64,000 nucleotides of DNA, from contig CAWELN010000008.1 of NCBI GenBank assembly GCA_963809795.1, forward strand, positions 1 to 64,000, read 5' to 3'. Position numbers and translations under genes: made by a program. Under the pieces are notes generated by a model. The model searched no databases, was not told the origin of the DNA, and was given only the letters and a program-made list of their open reading frames with translations. How positions within the stretch are numbered: position 1 is the first letter of the stretch; every line of letters starts with the position of its first letter. Shown piece by piece: positions 26,806-36,044 of the stretch. Origin of the DNA: DASUAS01 sp963809795. GTDB lineage: Bacteria; Actinomycetota; Acidimicrobiia; IMCC26256; DASPTH01.

Positions 26806-28743
26806 ATGCGGGAGCTAGCGCTGGTGATGTCGCCGGGACAGAACGCGTTCTTCTTCGAGCTCGCAGCTTCACTGCGATTCGAGGTCGAACGGCTCGGGGT
26901 TCGAACTTCGCTTTCGACCACCGGATTCCCTCCTCCGGAACGTGGTCGCGTCTACGCCCTGTTACCACCTCACGAGTATTTCGTCCTGGAGGATCACCGG
27001 ACTCCCATCGACGAGCGTCTGCTCAAACGAACAGTGTTCGTGTCCGCAGAGCAACCGGGAACCCCTCACTTCGAGGACAACGTGCGCTTGTCCAAACTCG
27101 GGGGTGCTCTCTTCGACATCAATGCGGGAGCGGTGCGCGAGTACGCGCTCAGGGGGGTGGAGGCCCAGCACCTGCAACTCGGATATTCCTCATCATTGGA
27201 CCACTTCACCGAAGACGAAGATCGGAAGTATGACGCGCTCTTCATGGGGTGTTTCACGCCCCGTCGCGGACGCGTCCTTGCCGGATGCGCGCCGTTTCTC
27301 TCCCAAGTGCGCTCCCGGCTGATCATCTCGGACAACTCGCGCCCGAATTCGACAAGAACGGTCAACTTCGTGCCCGGCGAGGAGAAGTTCGAACTGCTCC
27401 GAGACTCGGCGACGCTCCTCAACATCCACCAATCCGAGGAGCCGTACTTCGAGTGGGCGAGGGTCCTCGATGCGATTCACTCCGGATGCGTCGTCGTCAG
27501 CGAACAGTCCACGGATTTCGGGCCTCTGGTCGCGGGAGAGCATTTCGTGTCGTGCCGCCCCGAAGTCATCGGCGTGTTGCTCGAAGAGGTCCTCGCGGAC
27601 GCCGATCTCAGGAGGCGACTTCGGAGGAACGCCTACGAATTCATACGATCGGAGCTTCCCCTGGCCGCAAGTGCACAACGGCTGATCGATACCGCCTCTT
27701 CGCTCGATCGCTCGACGAGGATTCCCTCTTCGCCCGAGGACCAAGGAGGTCAAACGGCATCGGAAGAAGACGGGCTCGACCTCGACGAGTTGGCCGGAAT
27801 ACCTGAAGCCGCTGATGATTTCAGCACGGTCATCGTCCCCAGTACCGCCTATCCGGCGACTGACCCGGAGTCAGCGGCCATTCGACGCGTCTTGAAGGAG
27901 GTACGCCTCGACCTCATCGACCTCAGAAGGATGGCGACCCGGGCGGTGCTCACGGGAGCTGAGAACAAACGGATTCCCGACATCCGGATCGCCTTTTCAA
28001 CTCCAACGTTCGAGGCTCGTGCTGCGGTGAGAACATCGATCATCACCGCTCTCTACAATCACGGCGCTGAGATCACCGAGGCGCTCGACTCCCTGGTCAC
28101 GTCGGACGACATGGACTTCGAGATCATCGTGGTCGACGACGGCTCCACCGACGGCTCGGGCGACGCCGTCGCGGAATGGGGAAGACGCCATCCTGAGATC
28201 CGTCTTCTGCTGCTTGCTCATCCGATAAACCGCGGCTTGCCTGCTGCCCGCAACTCGGCCTTGGATTTCGCCCACGGTGAGTACTGCTTCGTCCTGGACG
28301 CCGACAACGCGGTATACAGGAACGGTTTGGGGGACCTGGTTGCTGCTTTGCATTCGGACCCGGGCGCCAGCTTCGCGTATGGCATCCTGAGCTCGTACAA
28401 GGTTGGCGAGCCGTACGGTCTGGTGAGCTTCTTTCCCTGGGAACCGCTGAGACTTCGTCACGGTAACTACATCGACGCTATGGCCTTGTTCAGGACCAGC
28501 GCGCTGCGGTCCATGAACGGCTACTCGACCGACCGACGTCTGTACGGATGGGAAGACTACGACTTGTTCTGCCGCTTCGCGGAGGGCAGTTATCGAGGCG
28601 TGTTCGTCGACAAGATAGTGGCGTCATACCGCGTGTCGGACACGTCCATGCTCGCCCTTTCCAACATATCCGTGAGCGCGGCCTTCACCGCATTGAAGGA
28701 GCGATGCCCGCGCTTGATGTCGGCGGTCACCCCGCCTCCGTAG
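26806..28743 (+). CDS. Bifunctional GT: CgeB-like GT-B domain plus GT2 domain
   Basis: 645-residue protein with two glycosyltransferase-like halves. Residues 1-~300 resemble CgeB/GT4-like proteins: FVSAEQPGTPHF, YDALFMGCFTPRRGRVL, LLNIHQSEEPYFEWARVLDA, SGCVVVSEQSTDFGPLV. An acidic linker follows. From ~residue 410 a GT2 domain shows TSIITALYNHGAEITEAL, EIIVVDDGSTDGSGD, GLPAARNSALDFAHGEY, FVLDADNAVYRNGL, and RLYGWEDYDLFCRFAEG. Codon use includes more A/T-ending codons than the core genes to the right. It probably makes two successive linkages of the glycan repeat. Confidence 0.75.
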   Translation: MRELALVMSPGQNAFFFELAASLRFEVERLGVRTSLSTTGFPPPERGRVYALLPPHEYFVLEDHRTPIDERLLKRTVFVSAEQPGTPHFEDNVRLSKLGGALFDINAGAVREYALRGVEAQHLQLGYSSSLDHFTEDEDRKYDALFMGCFTPRRGRVLAGCAPFLSQVRSRLIISDNSRPNSTRTVNFVPGEEKFELLRDSATLLNIHQSEEPYFEWARVLDAIHSGCVVVSEQSTDFGPLVAGEHFVSCRPEVIGVLLEEVLADADLRRRLRRNAYEFIRSELPLAASAQRLIDTASSLDRSTRIPSSPEDQGGQTASEEDGLDLDELAGIPEAADDFSTVIVPSTAYPATDPESAAIRRVLKEVRLDLIDLRRMATRAVLTGAENKRIPDIRIAFSTPTFEARAAVRTSIITALYNHGAEITEALDSLVTSDDMDFEIIVVDDGSTDGSGDAVAEWGRRHPEIRLLLLAHPINRGLPAARNSALDFAHGEYCFVLDADNAVYRNGLGDLVAALHSDPGASFAYGILSSYKVGEPYGLVSFFPWEPLRLRHGNYIDAMALFRTSALRSMNGYSTDRRLYGWEDYDLFCRFAEGSYRGVFVDKIVASYRVSDTSMLALSNISVSAAFTALKERCPRLMSAVTPPP

Positions 28744-28897
28744 CCTCCGCAGAAATTGCCTTCACCGCCCTGCCATCGACAGCAAACGAGCTCGGGTGGC
28801 GCGCCGACGGGCGCACTGTCGATGACTTGACACCCACGGCGAGGAGCAGCTCCTGAAAACGCGCACCGGTCGACTCATCGACTCCGGACTTCCGCTG

Positions 28898-29767
28898 ATG
28901 CCCGACGTCGTGAGGTCGGTCACATCCATGCTCTCCTACGAGGAGCGCGCCTTGCTCTTCGAGATCGCGCGCCGGTCCGGCGGGTCAGGCGCAATCATCG
29001 ACGCGGGGTGTTTTGTCGGTGGCTCGACTGTCGCTCTCGCATCCGGACTCCGCGCCCGAACGGAAGCGAGTCAGGGAGCGATTCACACCTACGATTTTCT
29101 GCGGGCAGAGCCTGAGCACACCTCGGGATATTCCGCGGACATCGACCTCCTTGTTCCCGGCGCGTCCCTCCGGCCCTTCTTCGAACGGAACGTCGCGCCG
29201 TACCGCGACCTGATCACGCTGCACGAAGGCGACATCCTCGAGCAGAGGTGGGGCGGAGATCCGATCGAGATCTTGTTCATCGATGTCTGCAAGACGTGGG
29301 AGGTCAACGCTCACGTCGTACGAGAGTGGTTCCCGTCACTCATTCCCGGCGGTTCGGTGGTCGTACAGCAAGACCTCGTTCACTGGCTCTATCCATGGTG
29401 CGCCATCGTCATGGAGAGCCTGAGCGATCGGTTCGAGTACATGGGATGGACCTGGTACGCATCGAGCGTTTGGAAGAGTCGGTCAGCGCTGAACAAAGAG
29501 GATTTGTCGACCGACTGGCGTTACGACCTCGGACTTTCAGAGGGTCTCGAACTCCTTCGACGGTCCGCGGTCAGGCACGGAGGTTGGGCGACCCCGACAC
29601 TCGAGCTCTCCCGCGCCACCTTGATGCACGAGTTCGGAGACGATGAAGCGGCGATGGCCGAGGTGGACCGTGTCGAGCGTGAGTTCGGCGACACCGTGCC
29701 GTACATCGAGGACGCCTACCGGACGATCCGGGCGCGGTGTGGATCGCCCGAGCGTGTCGTCCTCTGA
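28898..29767 (+). CDS. SAM methyltransferase (Methyltransf_24-like)
   Basis: 289-residue class I methyltransferase. IIDAGCFVGGSTVALASGL is motif I of the Methyltransf_24 type; IHTYDFLRAEPEH and IEILFIDVCKTWEVNAHVV (the acidic FIDVxKxW region) follow, then PGGSVVVQQDLVHW. The C-terminal ~70 residues are helical and acidic. It lies 154 bp after the bifunctional GT gene on the same strand; the gap holds no convincing gene. Sugar or lipid methylation in the same glycan is likely, with substrate unknown. Confidence 0.75.
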   Translation: MPDVVRSVTSMLSYEERALLFEIARRSGGSGAIIDAGCFVGGSTVALASGLRARTEASQGAIHTYDFLRAEPEHTSGYSADIDLLVPGASLRPFFERNVAPYRDLITLHEGDILEQRWGGDPIEILFIDVCKTWEVNAHVVREWFPSLIPGGSVVVQQDLVHWLYPWCAIVMESLSDRFEYMGWTWYASSVWKSRSALNKEDLSTDWRYDLGLSEGLELLRRSAVRHGGWATPTLELSRATLMHEFGDDEAAMAEVDRVEREFGDTVPYIEDAYRTIRARCGSPERVVL

Positions 29768-29910
29768 GACCCGGCACTCGCGGCGTTGGCTGGCCCGGGC
29801 GCACCTGCCGGCGGTCGAAGCGCCTGTGCGGCGCATCCGTCCGGGACTCGGGACAGTGCGCGAGCGTCTGCGCTCGCGCAGACGTCGTGAGCGCGGTCAA
29901 GCTCGAACCG

Positions 29911-30852
29911 CTATCGCAGCCGCGCCACCATGGCGCGTCCGCGACGGCGCAGGCTGCTGAGCGGCGGTCCGACGGGACTGCCTCGGAGAAGCTCCGCAAC
30001 ACGCGTGGTCGGCGCCGACCGAGCCGGTCGGGCGCCTTCCGGCACTCGCGGTTCGGTCGATGACCGCGCACGGAGGCGCTCGAGCACCTCGCGAAATCGC
30101 GCGCTGACGACCTTCGCTTCGCGGTCGGCGGGCAGCTTGCGAAGCACGTATCCGAACTCGATGCTGTCGACGACGTCCTCGACGAAGACGGCATCGAGGA
30201 GATCCCACGGCTGACGTCCGGTCTCGAGGACGTGGAGCAGAGTCTCGGAGAACTCGTCCTGGCTCCAGCAATGCACGTGGATGGATCGCTGCCGCTGTCG
30301 TTCGATCACCTGGGCGCGGGCATCAGCGCTCCAGTCGTCGTGCCATTCTCCCACGCCCCGGAGGAAGTCTTCGATGTGACCTTCGGAAACCGTGGTCACA
30401 TCGGCCTCGTACTCCGCCACGAGGTGCTGCACGGGAGTCGGGCGCCGATCGCGATCGAACGTCCGCCGGCGATCGGGGAGCAGCACGAGCGCGATTCCCC
30501 CGCTCCGCAACACGCGATGGATCTCGCCCAGCATCGCAAGCGGGTTCGCGAGGTGCTCGAGCACGTGACTGGCGATCACGAAGTCCTGGCTCTCGTCGTC
30601 GAGGGCACTCAGGCGGTCGGTGTCCAGATCGGCGACGATGTCAGGCATGGGGAACGTCGCCTCGCCCAGCTCGGGAAAGAGCTCACGATTGGTGTCGGGC
30701 ACCCATCGATCGACGTAGCGCACGTTGGTGCCCGAGTACGGAATGGGAAACGGGGAGTGCCCGGGACCCAACTCCACGCCTTCGCCTACGAGATACCGTG
30801 CAAGGAGCGCGGTCATGGCCGCGCGATCCAGAGGCTGGACAGCCACCACCAT
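29911..30852 (-). CDS. SAM methyltransferase-like protein
   Basis: 313-residue protein. The N-terminus GVELGPGHSPFPIPY is a motif I variant, followed by YVDRWVPDTNRELFPEL, ADLDTDRLSALDDESQDFVIASHVLEHL, and EIHRVLRSGGIALVLLPDRRRTFD. This spacing is common in methyltransferases of sugar-chain clusters. The C-terminal ~70 residues are basic and low in complexity. It is convergent with the preceding methyltransferase and co-directional with the next one on the left-going strand. The reaction target is not visible. Confidence 0.7.
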   Translation of the reverse strand: MVVAVQPLDRAAMTALLARYLVGEGVELGPGHSPFPIPYSGTNVRYVDRWVPDTNRELFPELGEATFPMPDIVADLDTDRLSALDDESQDFVIASHVLEHLANPLAMLGEIHRVLRSGGIALVLLPDRRRTFDRDRRPTPVQHLVAEYEADVTTVSEGHIEDFLRGVGEWHDDWSADARAQVIERQRQRSIHVHCWSQDEFSETLLHVLETGRQPWDLLDAVFVEDVVDSIEFGYVLRKLPADREAKVVSARFREVLERLRARSSTEPRVPEGARPARSAPTTRVAELLRGSPVGPPLSSLRRRGRAMVARLR

Positions 30853-30893
30853 CCGCTGCAGTGTAGCGGTGGCTTACCTGAGGAGGTCGCGCG

Positions 30894-31736
30894 TCACTGC
30901 CGGCCACTCCGCTCGAGCAGCGGCTGCGCGACGCAGAACAGGTTGAGGCCCACGGGAACTCGCACGATGGACTCGAGGCCGCGACTGACGCGGATGCCGG
31001 TCTTGTCCCAGAGCGACAAACCTCCGGCGAGGTCGCGTTCAACGCTCGTTCTGGAACGAACCCACCACGCCGGTAGCGACAGCGCGTTCATGTAGTGCAT
31101 CTCGACATCGACGAGCGCTGACTCGCGCAGGATCGCTCTCATTCGCCAGGGTGCGTAGCGCCGATAGTGGCCAACCCTGCGGTCCCACGGTCCGTACAAC
31201 CCGTTGAGGGCCGGGACGTAGATGATGATCCGACCGTCAGGTTCCAGGAGCGTCGCCACGGCCTTCAAAGCGTCGACATCGTCGGCGATGTGCTCGAGCA
31301 CATTGATCATCACGACAGAATCGAATCGCTCTCTCTCGTTCACCAACGCATTGAGATCCGCGCATCGCACAGTCACGTTCGGTGATGTTGCGAACCGGTG
31401 ACGCATCTCCTCCGCGCACCATGCTGAGCGGTCGGTGGCGAGCACCTCGCGACCGTCGGCGTACTGAGCTGTGATCGAACCCGTGCCCGCGCCGACCTCG
31501 AGCACCCGCGGTCCGAGATGACGACGTATCTCATCGGCGATCCAGCGCAAGTAGTTCGGCGCGTTCTCGTCCGTCACGTCGAGGTTGAGGTCGTGGTCAC
31601 TGTCGGCATGCACGAGCCCCATCGCCTTCGGGTGGATGTACCGACTCGCAGGACCTGGCCGTAGCGCGGGAAGGAGACTGGACGAGCGGTAGCGGTCTCC
31701 GTTGCCTTTCATCGCTTCAACCCACCCCATCCCCAC
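30894..31736 (-). CDS. SAM methyltransferase
   Basis: Class I methyltransferase of ~280 residues. Motifs are PRVLEVGAGTGSITAQYA, EVLATDRSAWCAEEM, FDSVVMINVLEHIADDVDAL, and LEPDGRIIIYVPAL, then LYGPWDRRVGHYRRY, a signature of methyltransferases in glycan loci. The start is uncertain: ATGs at 31736, 31712 and 31622 are all in frame, and the SAM domain needs only the last. It is the rightmost recognisable gene of the accessory glycan island; beyond it the gene content becomes housekeeping. Confidence 0.75.
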   Translation of the reverse strand: MGMGWVEAMKGNGDRYRSSSLLPALRPGPASRYIHPKAMGLVHADSDHDLNLDVTDENAPNYLRWIADEIRRHLGPRVLEVGAGTGSITAQYADGREVLATDRSAWCAEEMRHRFATSPNVTVRCADLNALVNERERFDSVVMINVLEHIADDVDALKAVATLLEPDGRIIIYVPALNGLYGPWDRRVGHYRRYAPWRMRAILRESALVDVEMHYMNALSLPAWWVRSRTSVERDLAGGLSLWDKTGIRVSRGLESIVRVPVGLNLFCVAQPLLERSGRQ

Positions 31737-32007
31737 CCCCGTTCCACCGTCGTCAGTTACCCGCAGCGCGCGGCGCCACTCTCAGCAAGATGGCCCATGG
31801 CGCAAGGTCGGAGGTTAGGGTAACAATGCCGACGCAGACGCCACGCGCTTCTGTCGCGCGGCCGAACGAAGCGGGACGGCGACCGCGGGGCTGCTCTCCG
31901 GTTCCCCGGGGCCCAAGGTAGTGGTCCGATCCGAAGATCGATCTCCAGCGCCCGCCGGACCAGCCTGGTTCGCTCAAGAACCTGGTCCGCCCGGTCGATC
32001 TTCAGAG

Positions 32008-32421
32008 GTGATCTCTTCGAGCCGTGCCACGAGGGGCATGGTGCTCTCCAAGGGCGCCCCCAGCGAGGCGCGCGCCTGGTTGCTCAGCACGCTCGCGAAG
32101 GTCGGGGACATCGAGATCGAGCCCGACGTCGCGGCGCAGGCGCTGATCCTGGTGAGCGAGCTCGTCGCCGACGCGGTCGATCACGGCTCTGACGAGGCGA
32201 CCATCCGACTGTCGATCGACGGCGAGACGGTGTGCATCGAGCTCTACGACGGACCCCGGCGCTCGCTCATCGCGTTGTCGGGCCGGGACGAGGGCGTGCC
32301 GACGTTTCGGCGCCAGCTGTTCCGCCGGCTCTCCGACGGCTGGTCATCGGAGGAGCTGGGCGACGGGCACCTCGCGCGGTGCGAGATCCGGCGTGAGTCA
32401 CGCGGCCCCACCGACGAATGA
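32008..32421 (+). CDS. HATPase_c_2 anti-sigma-type ATPase, degenerate lid
   Basis: About 137 residues. It resembles the RsbW/SpoIIAB-like regulatory kinases that phosphorylate anti-anti-sigma factors. The N-box is recognisable (ILVSELVADAVDHGSDEA) and is followed by the IELYDGP strand. The usual glycine-rich G1/G2 region (DxGxG, GRGL) is not evident, so ATP binding may be lost or altered. The start is unclear: GTG 32008 and ATG 32038 are both plausible. It stands alone, convergent with the membrane protein, so its partner sigma factor cannot be named. Confidence 0.6.
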   Translation: MISSSRATRGMVLSKGAPSEARAWLLSTLAKVGDIEIEPDVAAQALILVSELVADAVDHGSDEATIRLSIDGETVCIELYDGPRRSLIALSGRDEGVPTFRRQLFRRLSDGWSSEELGDGHLARCEIRRESRGPTDE

Positions 32422-32434
32422 GGCCGCGGGCAGT

Positions 32435-33295
32435 TCAGCCGAGCAACGCGCGGGGGAGCAGATCCATCCCGAAGCCGGTGAGGATGGCGAGGTAGAGCAG
32501 GCCGGTGGCGGCCATCACCGCCGAGTACGACCGCTCCTTCAGCGCGAACCAGGTGGCGATGACGAGGCCGATGGTGGTGACCGCGGCGACGATCCACATC
32601 CAGCCGATGAGGCCGCCGTACCCGTCGTCGATGGTGCCGTTGAGGACGGACACCATCCCCGGCGGGATGAGGTAGACGACCAGCTCGAGCGGCCAGAGGA
32701 CGGCGATCGCCTTCACCAGCTCCCGGATCGGGTCGCGGCCGAGGCCCGGCTGCACCAGGTACCAGTGCCCGAGCAGCATGGCGTCGGACACCGCGCCCAG
32801 GAAGCACGCGCCCACCAGGAGCCGGGCCAGGCTCAGCGCGTAGTCCCCGCCGACGAACGCGGCGGCACCGAACAACCCGATCACGCCGGCGACGGGCGCG
32901 AGCAGGTCGAGCCGGGGGTCGAACTCGGGGAACGGCTCGTGGTCGACCGGCTCGGCGACGGCCGGGGAGTCGCCCGTCATCGAGGCCACGCGCGCGGCGC
33001 GCTGGGCGCGCACCTCGCGCTGCCCGCGCACTCCCGCGGCGCGTCGGACGTACGACTGGAGCAGGGCGAGGCCCGCGGCCAACGCCATCACCCCGGTGGC
33101 GACGTTCCGGACGACCGCGCCGGTGCCCGAGTCGCCTGCACCCGACACCACCGACAGCACGGCCATGAGCCCGAACGAGATGCGGAGCAACCAGCCGTAG
33201 CCGATGCCGACCTCACGCCGGCGGGTGGTGACCCAGCAGAAGAGGAGCCCGCCGGTCGCCCATTGTGCGAGGAGCGTCGCGAGGTCGAGCTGCAC
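32435..33295 (-). CDS. Polytopic membrane protein of unknown function
   Basis: 286-residue integral membrane protein with seven or eight hydrophobic segments: two or three in the first 85 residues, a charged loop of ~60 residues (REVRAQRAARV and PVDHEPFPEFDPRLD), then about five more. I do not recognise the family. The GTG start at 33295 lies two bases after the stop of the M24 peptidase gene on the same strand, so it is the last gene of the lipoate/E2 unit. No catalytic motif is visible. Confidence 0.65.
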   Translation of the reverse strand: MQLDLATLLAQWATGGLLFCWVTTRRREVGIGYGWLLRISFGLMAVLSVVSGAGDSGTGAVVRNVATGVMALAAGLALLQSYVRRAAGVRGQREVRAQRAARVASMTGDSPAVAEPVDHEPFPEFDPRLDLLAPVAGVIGLFGAAAFVGGDYALSLARLLVGACFLGAVSDAMLLGHWYLVQPGLGRDPIRELVKAIAVLWPLELVVYLIPPGMVSVLNGTIDDGYGGLIGWMWIVAAVTTIGLVIATWFALKERSYSAVMAATGLLYLAILTGFGMDLLPRALLG

Positions 33296-33297
33296 CG

Positions 33298-34392
33298 CTA
33301 GTCCACGAGGGCCAGATCACGCGCGGCGTGGTTCAGCCGTTCGGGACCCGCGGCGGTGGCGACGACGATGTCCTCGAGCCGGAGACCGAACCGACCGGGC
33401 AGGTAGATGCCCGGCTCGATGCTGAACGCGTGGCCCGGCACCAGCCGCGTGGTGTTGCCCTCGACCACGTACGGGTCCTCGTGCGCCTCGGTGCCGATGC
33501 CGTGGCCGGTGCGATGCACGAAGAACTCGCCGTACCCGGCGTCGGTGATGACCCGGCGGGCGGCGGCGTCGACGTCCTCGCAGCGGGCGCCGACCTCGGC
33601 CGCCTGGACGCCCGCCTCCTGGGCCTCCAGGAGCACCGCGTAGACGTCGCGCACCTCGGGGTCGGGCCTGCCCACCACGAACATGCGGGTGATGTCGGAG
33701 CAGTACCCGTGCATCGTGCCGCCGAAGTCGCAGAGCACGACGTCGCCCGGCACGATGACGCGGTCGCTCGGGTCGTGGTGCGGGCTGGCGGCGTTGGCGC
33801 CGGCGGCCACGATGGCGAAGTTGGCGCGCTCGTGGCCGCCCTCGAGCATCCGCTCGACGAGCTCGCGGTGTACGTCGAGCTCGGTGCGGCCGGCGAACGG
33901 GCGGGTCCGCATCATGGCGGCGACGTCGTCGACGACGCGCGCGGCGGCGCGCAGGGCGTCGATCTCGGCCGCGTCCTTCACCACCCGCAGCGGACCGGTG
34001 ACGTCGACCGCGCGCCGGAACGCCACGTCCGGCAGCGCGGCCTGCAGGTCGAGGACGAAGCGCGCCCACGTGTGGTCACCGATGGCGGCGGACGTGACGT
34101 CGGGGTCGATGCCCTGCACCAGCCCGGCCACGACCTCGATCGGGTCGTCGGTCTCGTCCCAGGGGAGCACCTCGAACGCGTCCGGCCGCTCGACGACCCG
34201 CGGCGCCTCCAGCCGCGGCACGACGAGCACCGCGGCGCCGTCGACCGGCACCACCAACATGGTCAGCCGCTCGAGCGGCATGGCCTCGTAGCCGGTGAGG
34301 TAGGGCAGGTCGGCGCCGGTCGAGAGGAGCAGGACGTCGACGCCGACCTCGCGCATGCGCGCCCGCGCCCGCGCCAGGCGATCGGCGTGCAC
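33298..34392 (-). CDS. Xaa-Pro aminopeptidase-type M24B metallopeptidase
   Basis: Cytoplasmic peptidase of 364 residues that would cleave N-terminal residues before proline. The N-terminal creatinase-like domain (DVLLLSTGADLPYLTGYE) precedes the pita-bread domain. All five metal ligands are visible: Asp in VLCDFGG, Asp in SDITRMF, His in VHRTGHGIG, Glu in SIEPGIY, and Glu in RLEDIVV. GTG 34392 lies one base after the lipA stop, so it is read from the same transcript. It may act on other short peptides. Confidence 0.85.
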   Translation of the reverse strand: MHADRLARARARMREVGVDVLLLSTGADLPYLTGYEAMPLERLTMLVVPVDGAAVLVVPRLEAPRVVERPDAFEVLPWDETDDPIEVVAGLVQGIDPDVTSAAIGDHTWARFVLDLQAALPDVAFRRAVDVTGPLRVVKDAAEIDALRAAARVVDDVAAMMRTRPFAGRTELDVHRELVERMLEGGHERANFAIVAAGANAASPHHDPSDRVIVPGDVVLCDFGGTMHGYCSDITRMFVVGRPDPEVRDVYAVLLEAQEAGVQAAEVGARCEDVDAAARRVITDAGYGEFFVHRTGHGIGTEAHEDPYVVEGNTTRLVPGHAFSIEPGIYLPGRFGLRLEDIVVATAAGPERLNHAARDLALVD

Positions 34393-34393
34393 G

Positions 34394-35347
34394 TCAGACC
34401 CCGGTGGGGGTGGCGGCGGTGCGCGCTCGCTTCGCGTGGTAGCTGGAGCGAACGAGCGGTCCGGCCTCGACGTGGCCGAAGCCGAGGCCCTCGGCGTAGG
34501 CGCCCAGCTCGGCGAACTCCTCGGGCGTCCACCAACGGGCGACCGGCAGGTGCTGGCGCGACGGCCGGAGGTACTGCCCGAGCGTCAGCACGTCGACGCC
34601 GACGTTGCGCAGGTCGGCGATGGCGCCCCGGACCTCGTCGGCGGTCTCTCCCATGCCCAGGATGATGCCCGATTTGGTGAGCAGACCCGCATCCGCGGCC
34701 CGTCCGAGCAGGGCCAGCGAGCGGAAGTACGCGGCCGACGGCCGCGCCGCCCGGTGCAGCCGGGCGACCGTCTCGAGGTTGTGGTTCAGGACGTCGGGCC
34801 GGGCCGCGAACAACGCGTCGAGCGCGGCGGGATCGCCTTTGCAGTCGGGGATCAGCACCTCGACCCGCGTCGTCGGGCTCACCGCGCGCACCGCCGCGAT
34901 GGTGGCCGCGAAGCCCGCGGCACCGCCGTCGGGGAGGTCGTCGCGGGCCACGCTCGTGATGACCGCGTGCTCGAGGCCGAGCTTCGTGACCGCGTCGGCG
35001 ACCCGGCGGGGTTCGTCGGGATCGAGCGGTAGCGGCTTCCGGGTGTCGACGAGGCAGAAGCCGCACGCCCGGGTGCACCGGTCGCCCAGGATCATGAACG
35101 TGGCGGTGTGGTCGGCCCAGCATTCGTAGATGTTCGGGCACCCGGCCTCCTCGCACACCGTGTGGAGGTCGAGCTGTTGCACCAGCCGCTTGGTCTCGCG
35201 GAAGTTCGCGCCGAGATCGGCGCGCACCCGCATCCACTCCGGCCGGCGCGTGCCCGGCTCGTCGACCGTCTCGGTCACACCAGCCTCCGCGAGGCGGCCG
35301 AGCAGACGCACCGGGGCGTCGCCGGGACGCGTCGCGGTCCCGAGCAT
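34394..35347 (-). CDS. lipA: Lipoyl synthase
   Basis: Radical SAM enzyme that inserts two sulfurs into protein-bound octanoyl to make lipoyl groups. The auxiliary Fe-S cluster cysteines are in TVCEEAGCPNIYECW, the radical SAM CxxxCxxC is CTRACGFC, and the serine ligand motif RSSYHA is near the C-terminus. I place the start at ATG 35347, giving 317 residues as usual for LipA, but there is no stop between this and the lipB reading frame upstream; the two are continuous. The product serves the E2 protein encoded just upstream. Confidence 0.9.
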   Translation of the reverse strand: MLGTATRPGDAPVRLLGRLAEAGVTETVDEPGTRRPEWMRVRADLGANFRETKRLVQQLDLHTVCEEAGCPNIYECWADHTATFMILGDRCTRACGFCLVDTRKPLPLDPDEPRRVADAVTKLGLEHAVITSVARDDLPDGGAAGFAATIAAVRAVSPTTRVEVLIPDCKGDPAALDALFAARPDVLNHNLETVARLHRAARPSAAYFRSLALLGRAADAGLLTKSGIILGMGETADEVRGAIADLRNVGVDVLTLGQYLRPSRQHLPVARWWTPEEFAELGAYAEGLGFGHVEAGPLVRSSYHAKRARTAATPTGV

Positions 35348-36044
35348 CGCGGCGCGGGAGAACGCGCTGAGGTCGTCGGGGTGCTCGCGCCACACGACGT
35401 CCTGCCGCTCGACGGTGCCGGCACCCCTGGCCGCGAAGCGCGCGGTGAACTGGGCCACGATCGCGTCGACGACGTCGCGCATCTGCGGCGCGGCGCCGAG
35501 CTGCGCCGCCATGGAGGTCACGCCGCGATCGCGGATCCCGCACGGCACGATGTGACCGAACATCGAGAGGTCGGGATCGACGTTGAGGGCGAAGCCATGG
35601 CGGGTACGACCCTGCGCCACCTTCACACCGATGGCGGCGATCTTCTCGTCGCCCACCCAGACGCCCGTGTACCGCGGTTCGCGGTGCGCGACGATCCCGA
35701 AGCCCGCCAGCGCGGCGATGACGACATCCTCGAGCTGGCGCACGTAGGCCACGACGTCGCGCAGCCCGTCGCGCCACTCGGGCAGGGTGACGATCGGGTA
35801 CCCGACGAGCTGGCCGGGACCGTGGTAGGTCACGTCGCCGCCCGCGGTCGGCCCGGACGAGCTCGGCACCGACCGTGGCGGGCGGCACGAGCACGTGGGC
35901 AGGATCGGCCGTCGTGCCGAGCGTGTACACGTGCGGGTGCTCGAGCAGCAGGAGGTAGTCGTCGGCGGCGCGCTGGTGCAGCGCGCGCTGCAACTGGTCG
36001 GCTTCCCCGTAGGGCACCCGACCGAGCCAGCGCGTTCGGAGCAT
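35348..36044 (-). CDS. lipB: Octanoyltransferase, one frameshift, frame open into lipA
   Basis: Transfers octanoyl from ACP to lipoyl domains. The N-terminal part has LGRVPYGEADQLQ, LLLLEHPHVYTLGTTADP and GAELVRADRG. After a one-base slip near 35839-35845 (an extra G in a GGG run on the coding strand) it continues GGDVTYHGPGQLVGYPIV (active site), VWVGDEKIAAIGVKV (the catalytic Lys region) and HGFALNVDPDL, then FGHIVPCGI with the catalytic Cys. The ATG at 36044 overlaps the E2 stop. No stop separates it from lipA, so I end it arbitrarily before the lipA ATG. Confidence 0.8.
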
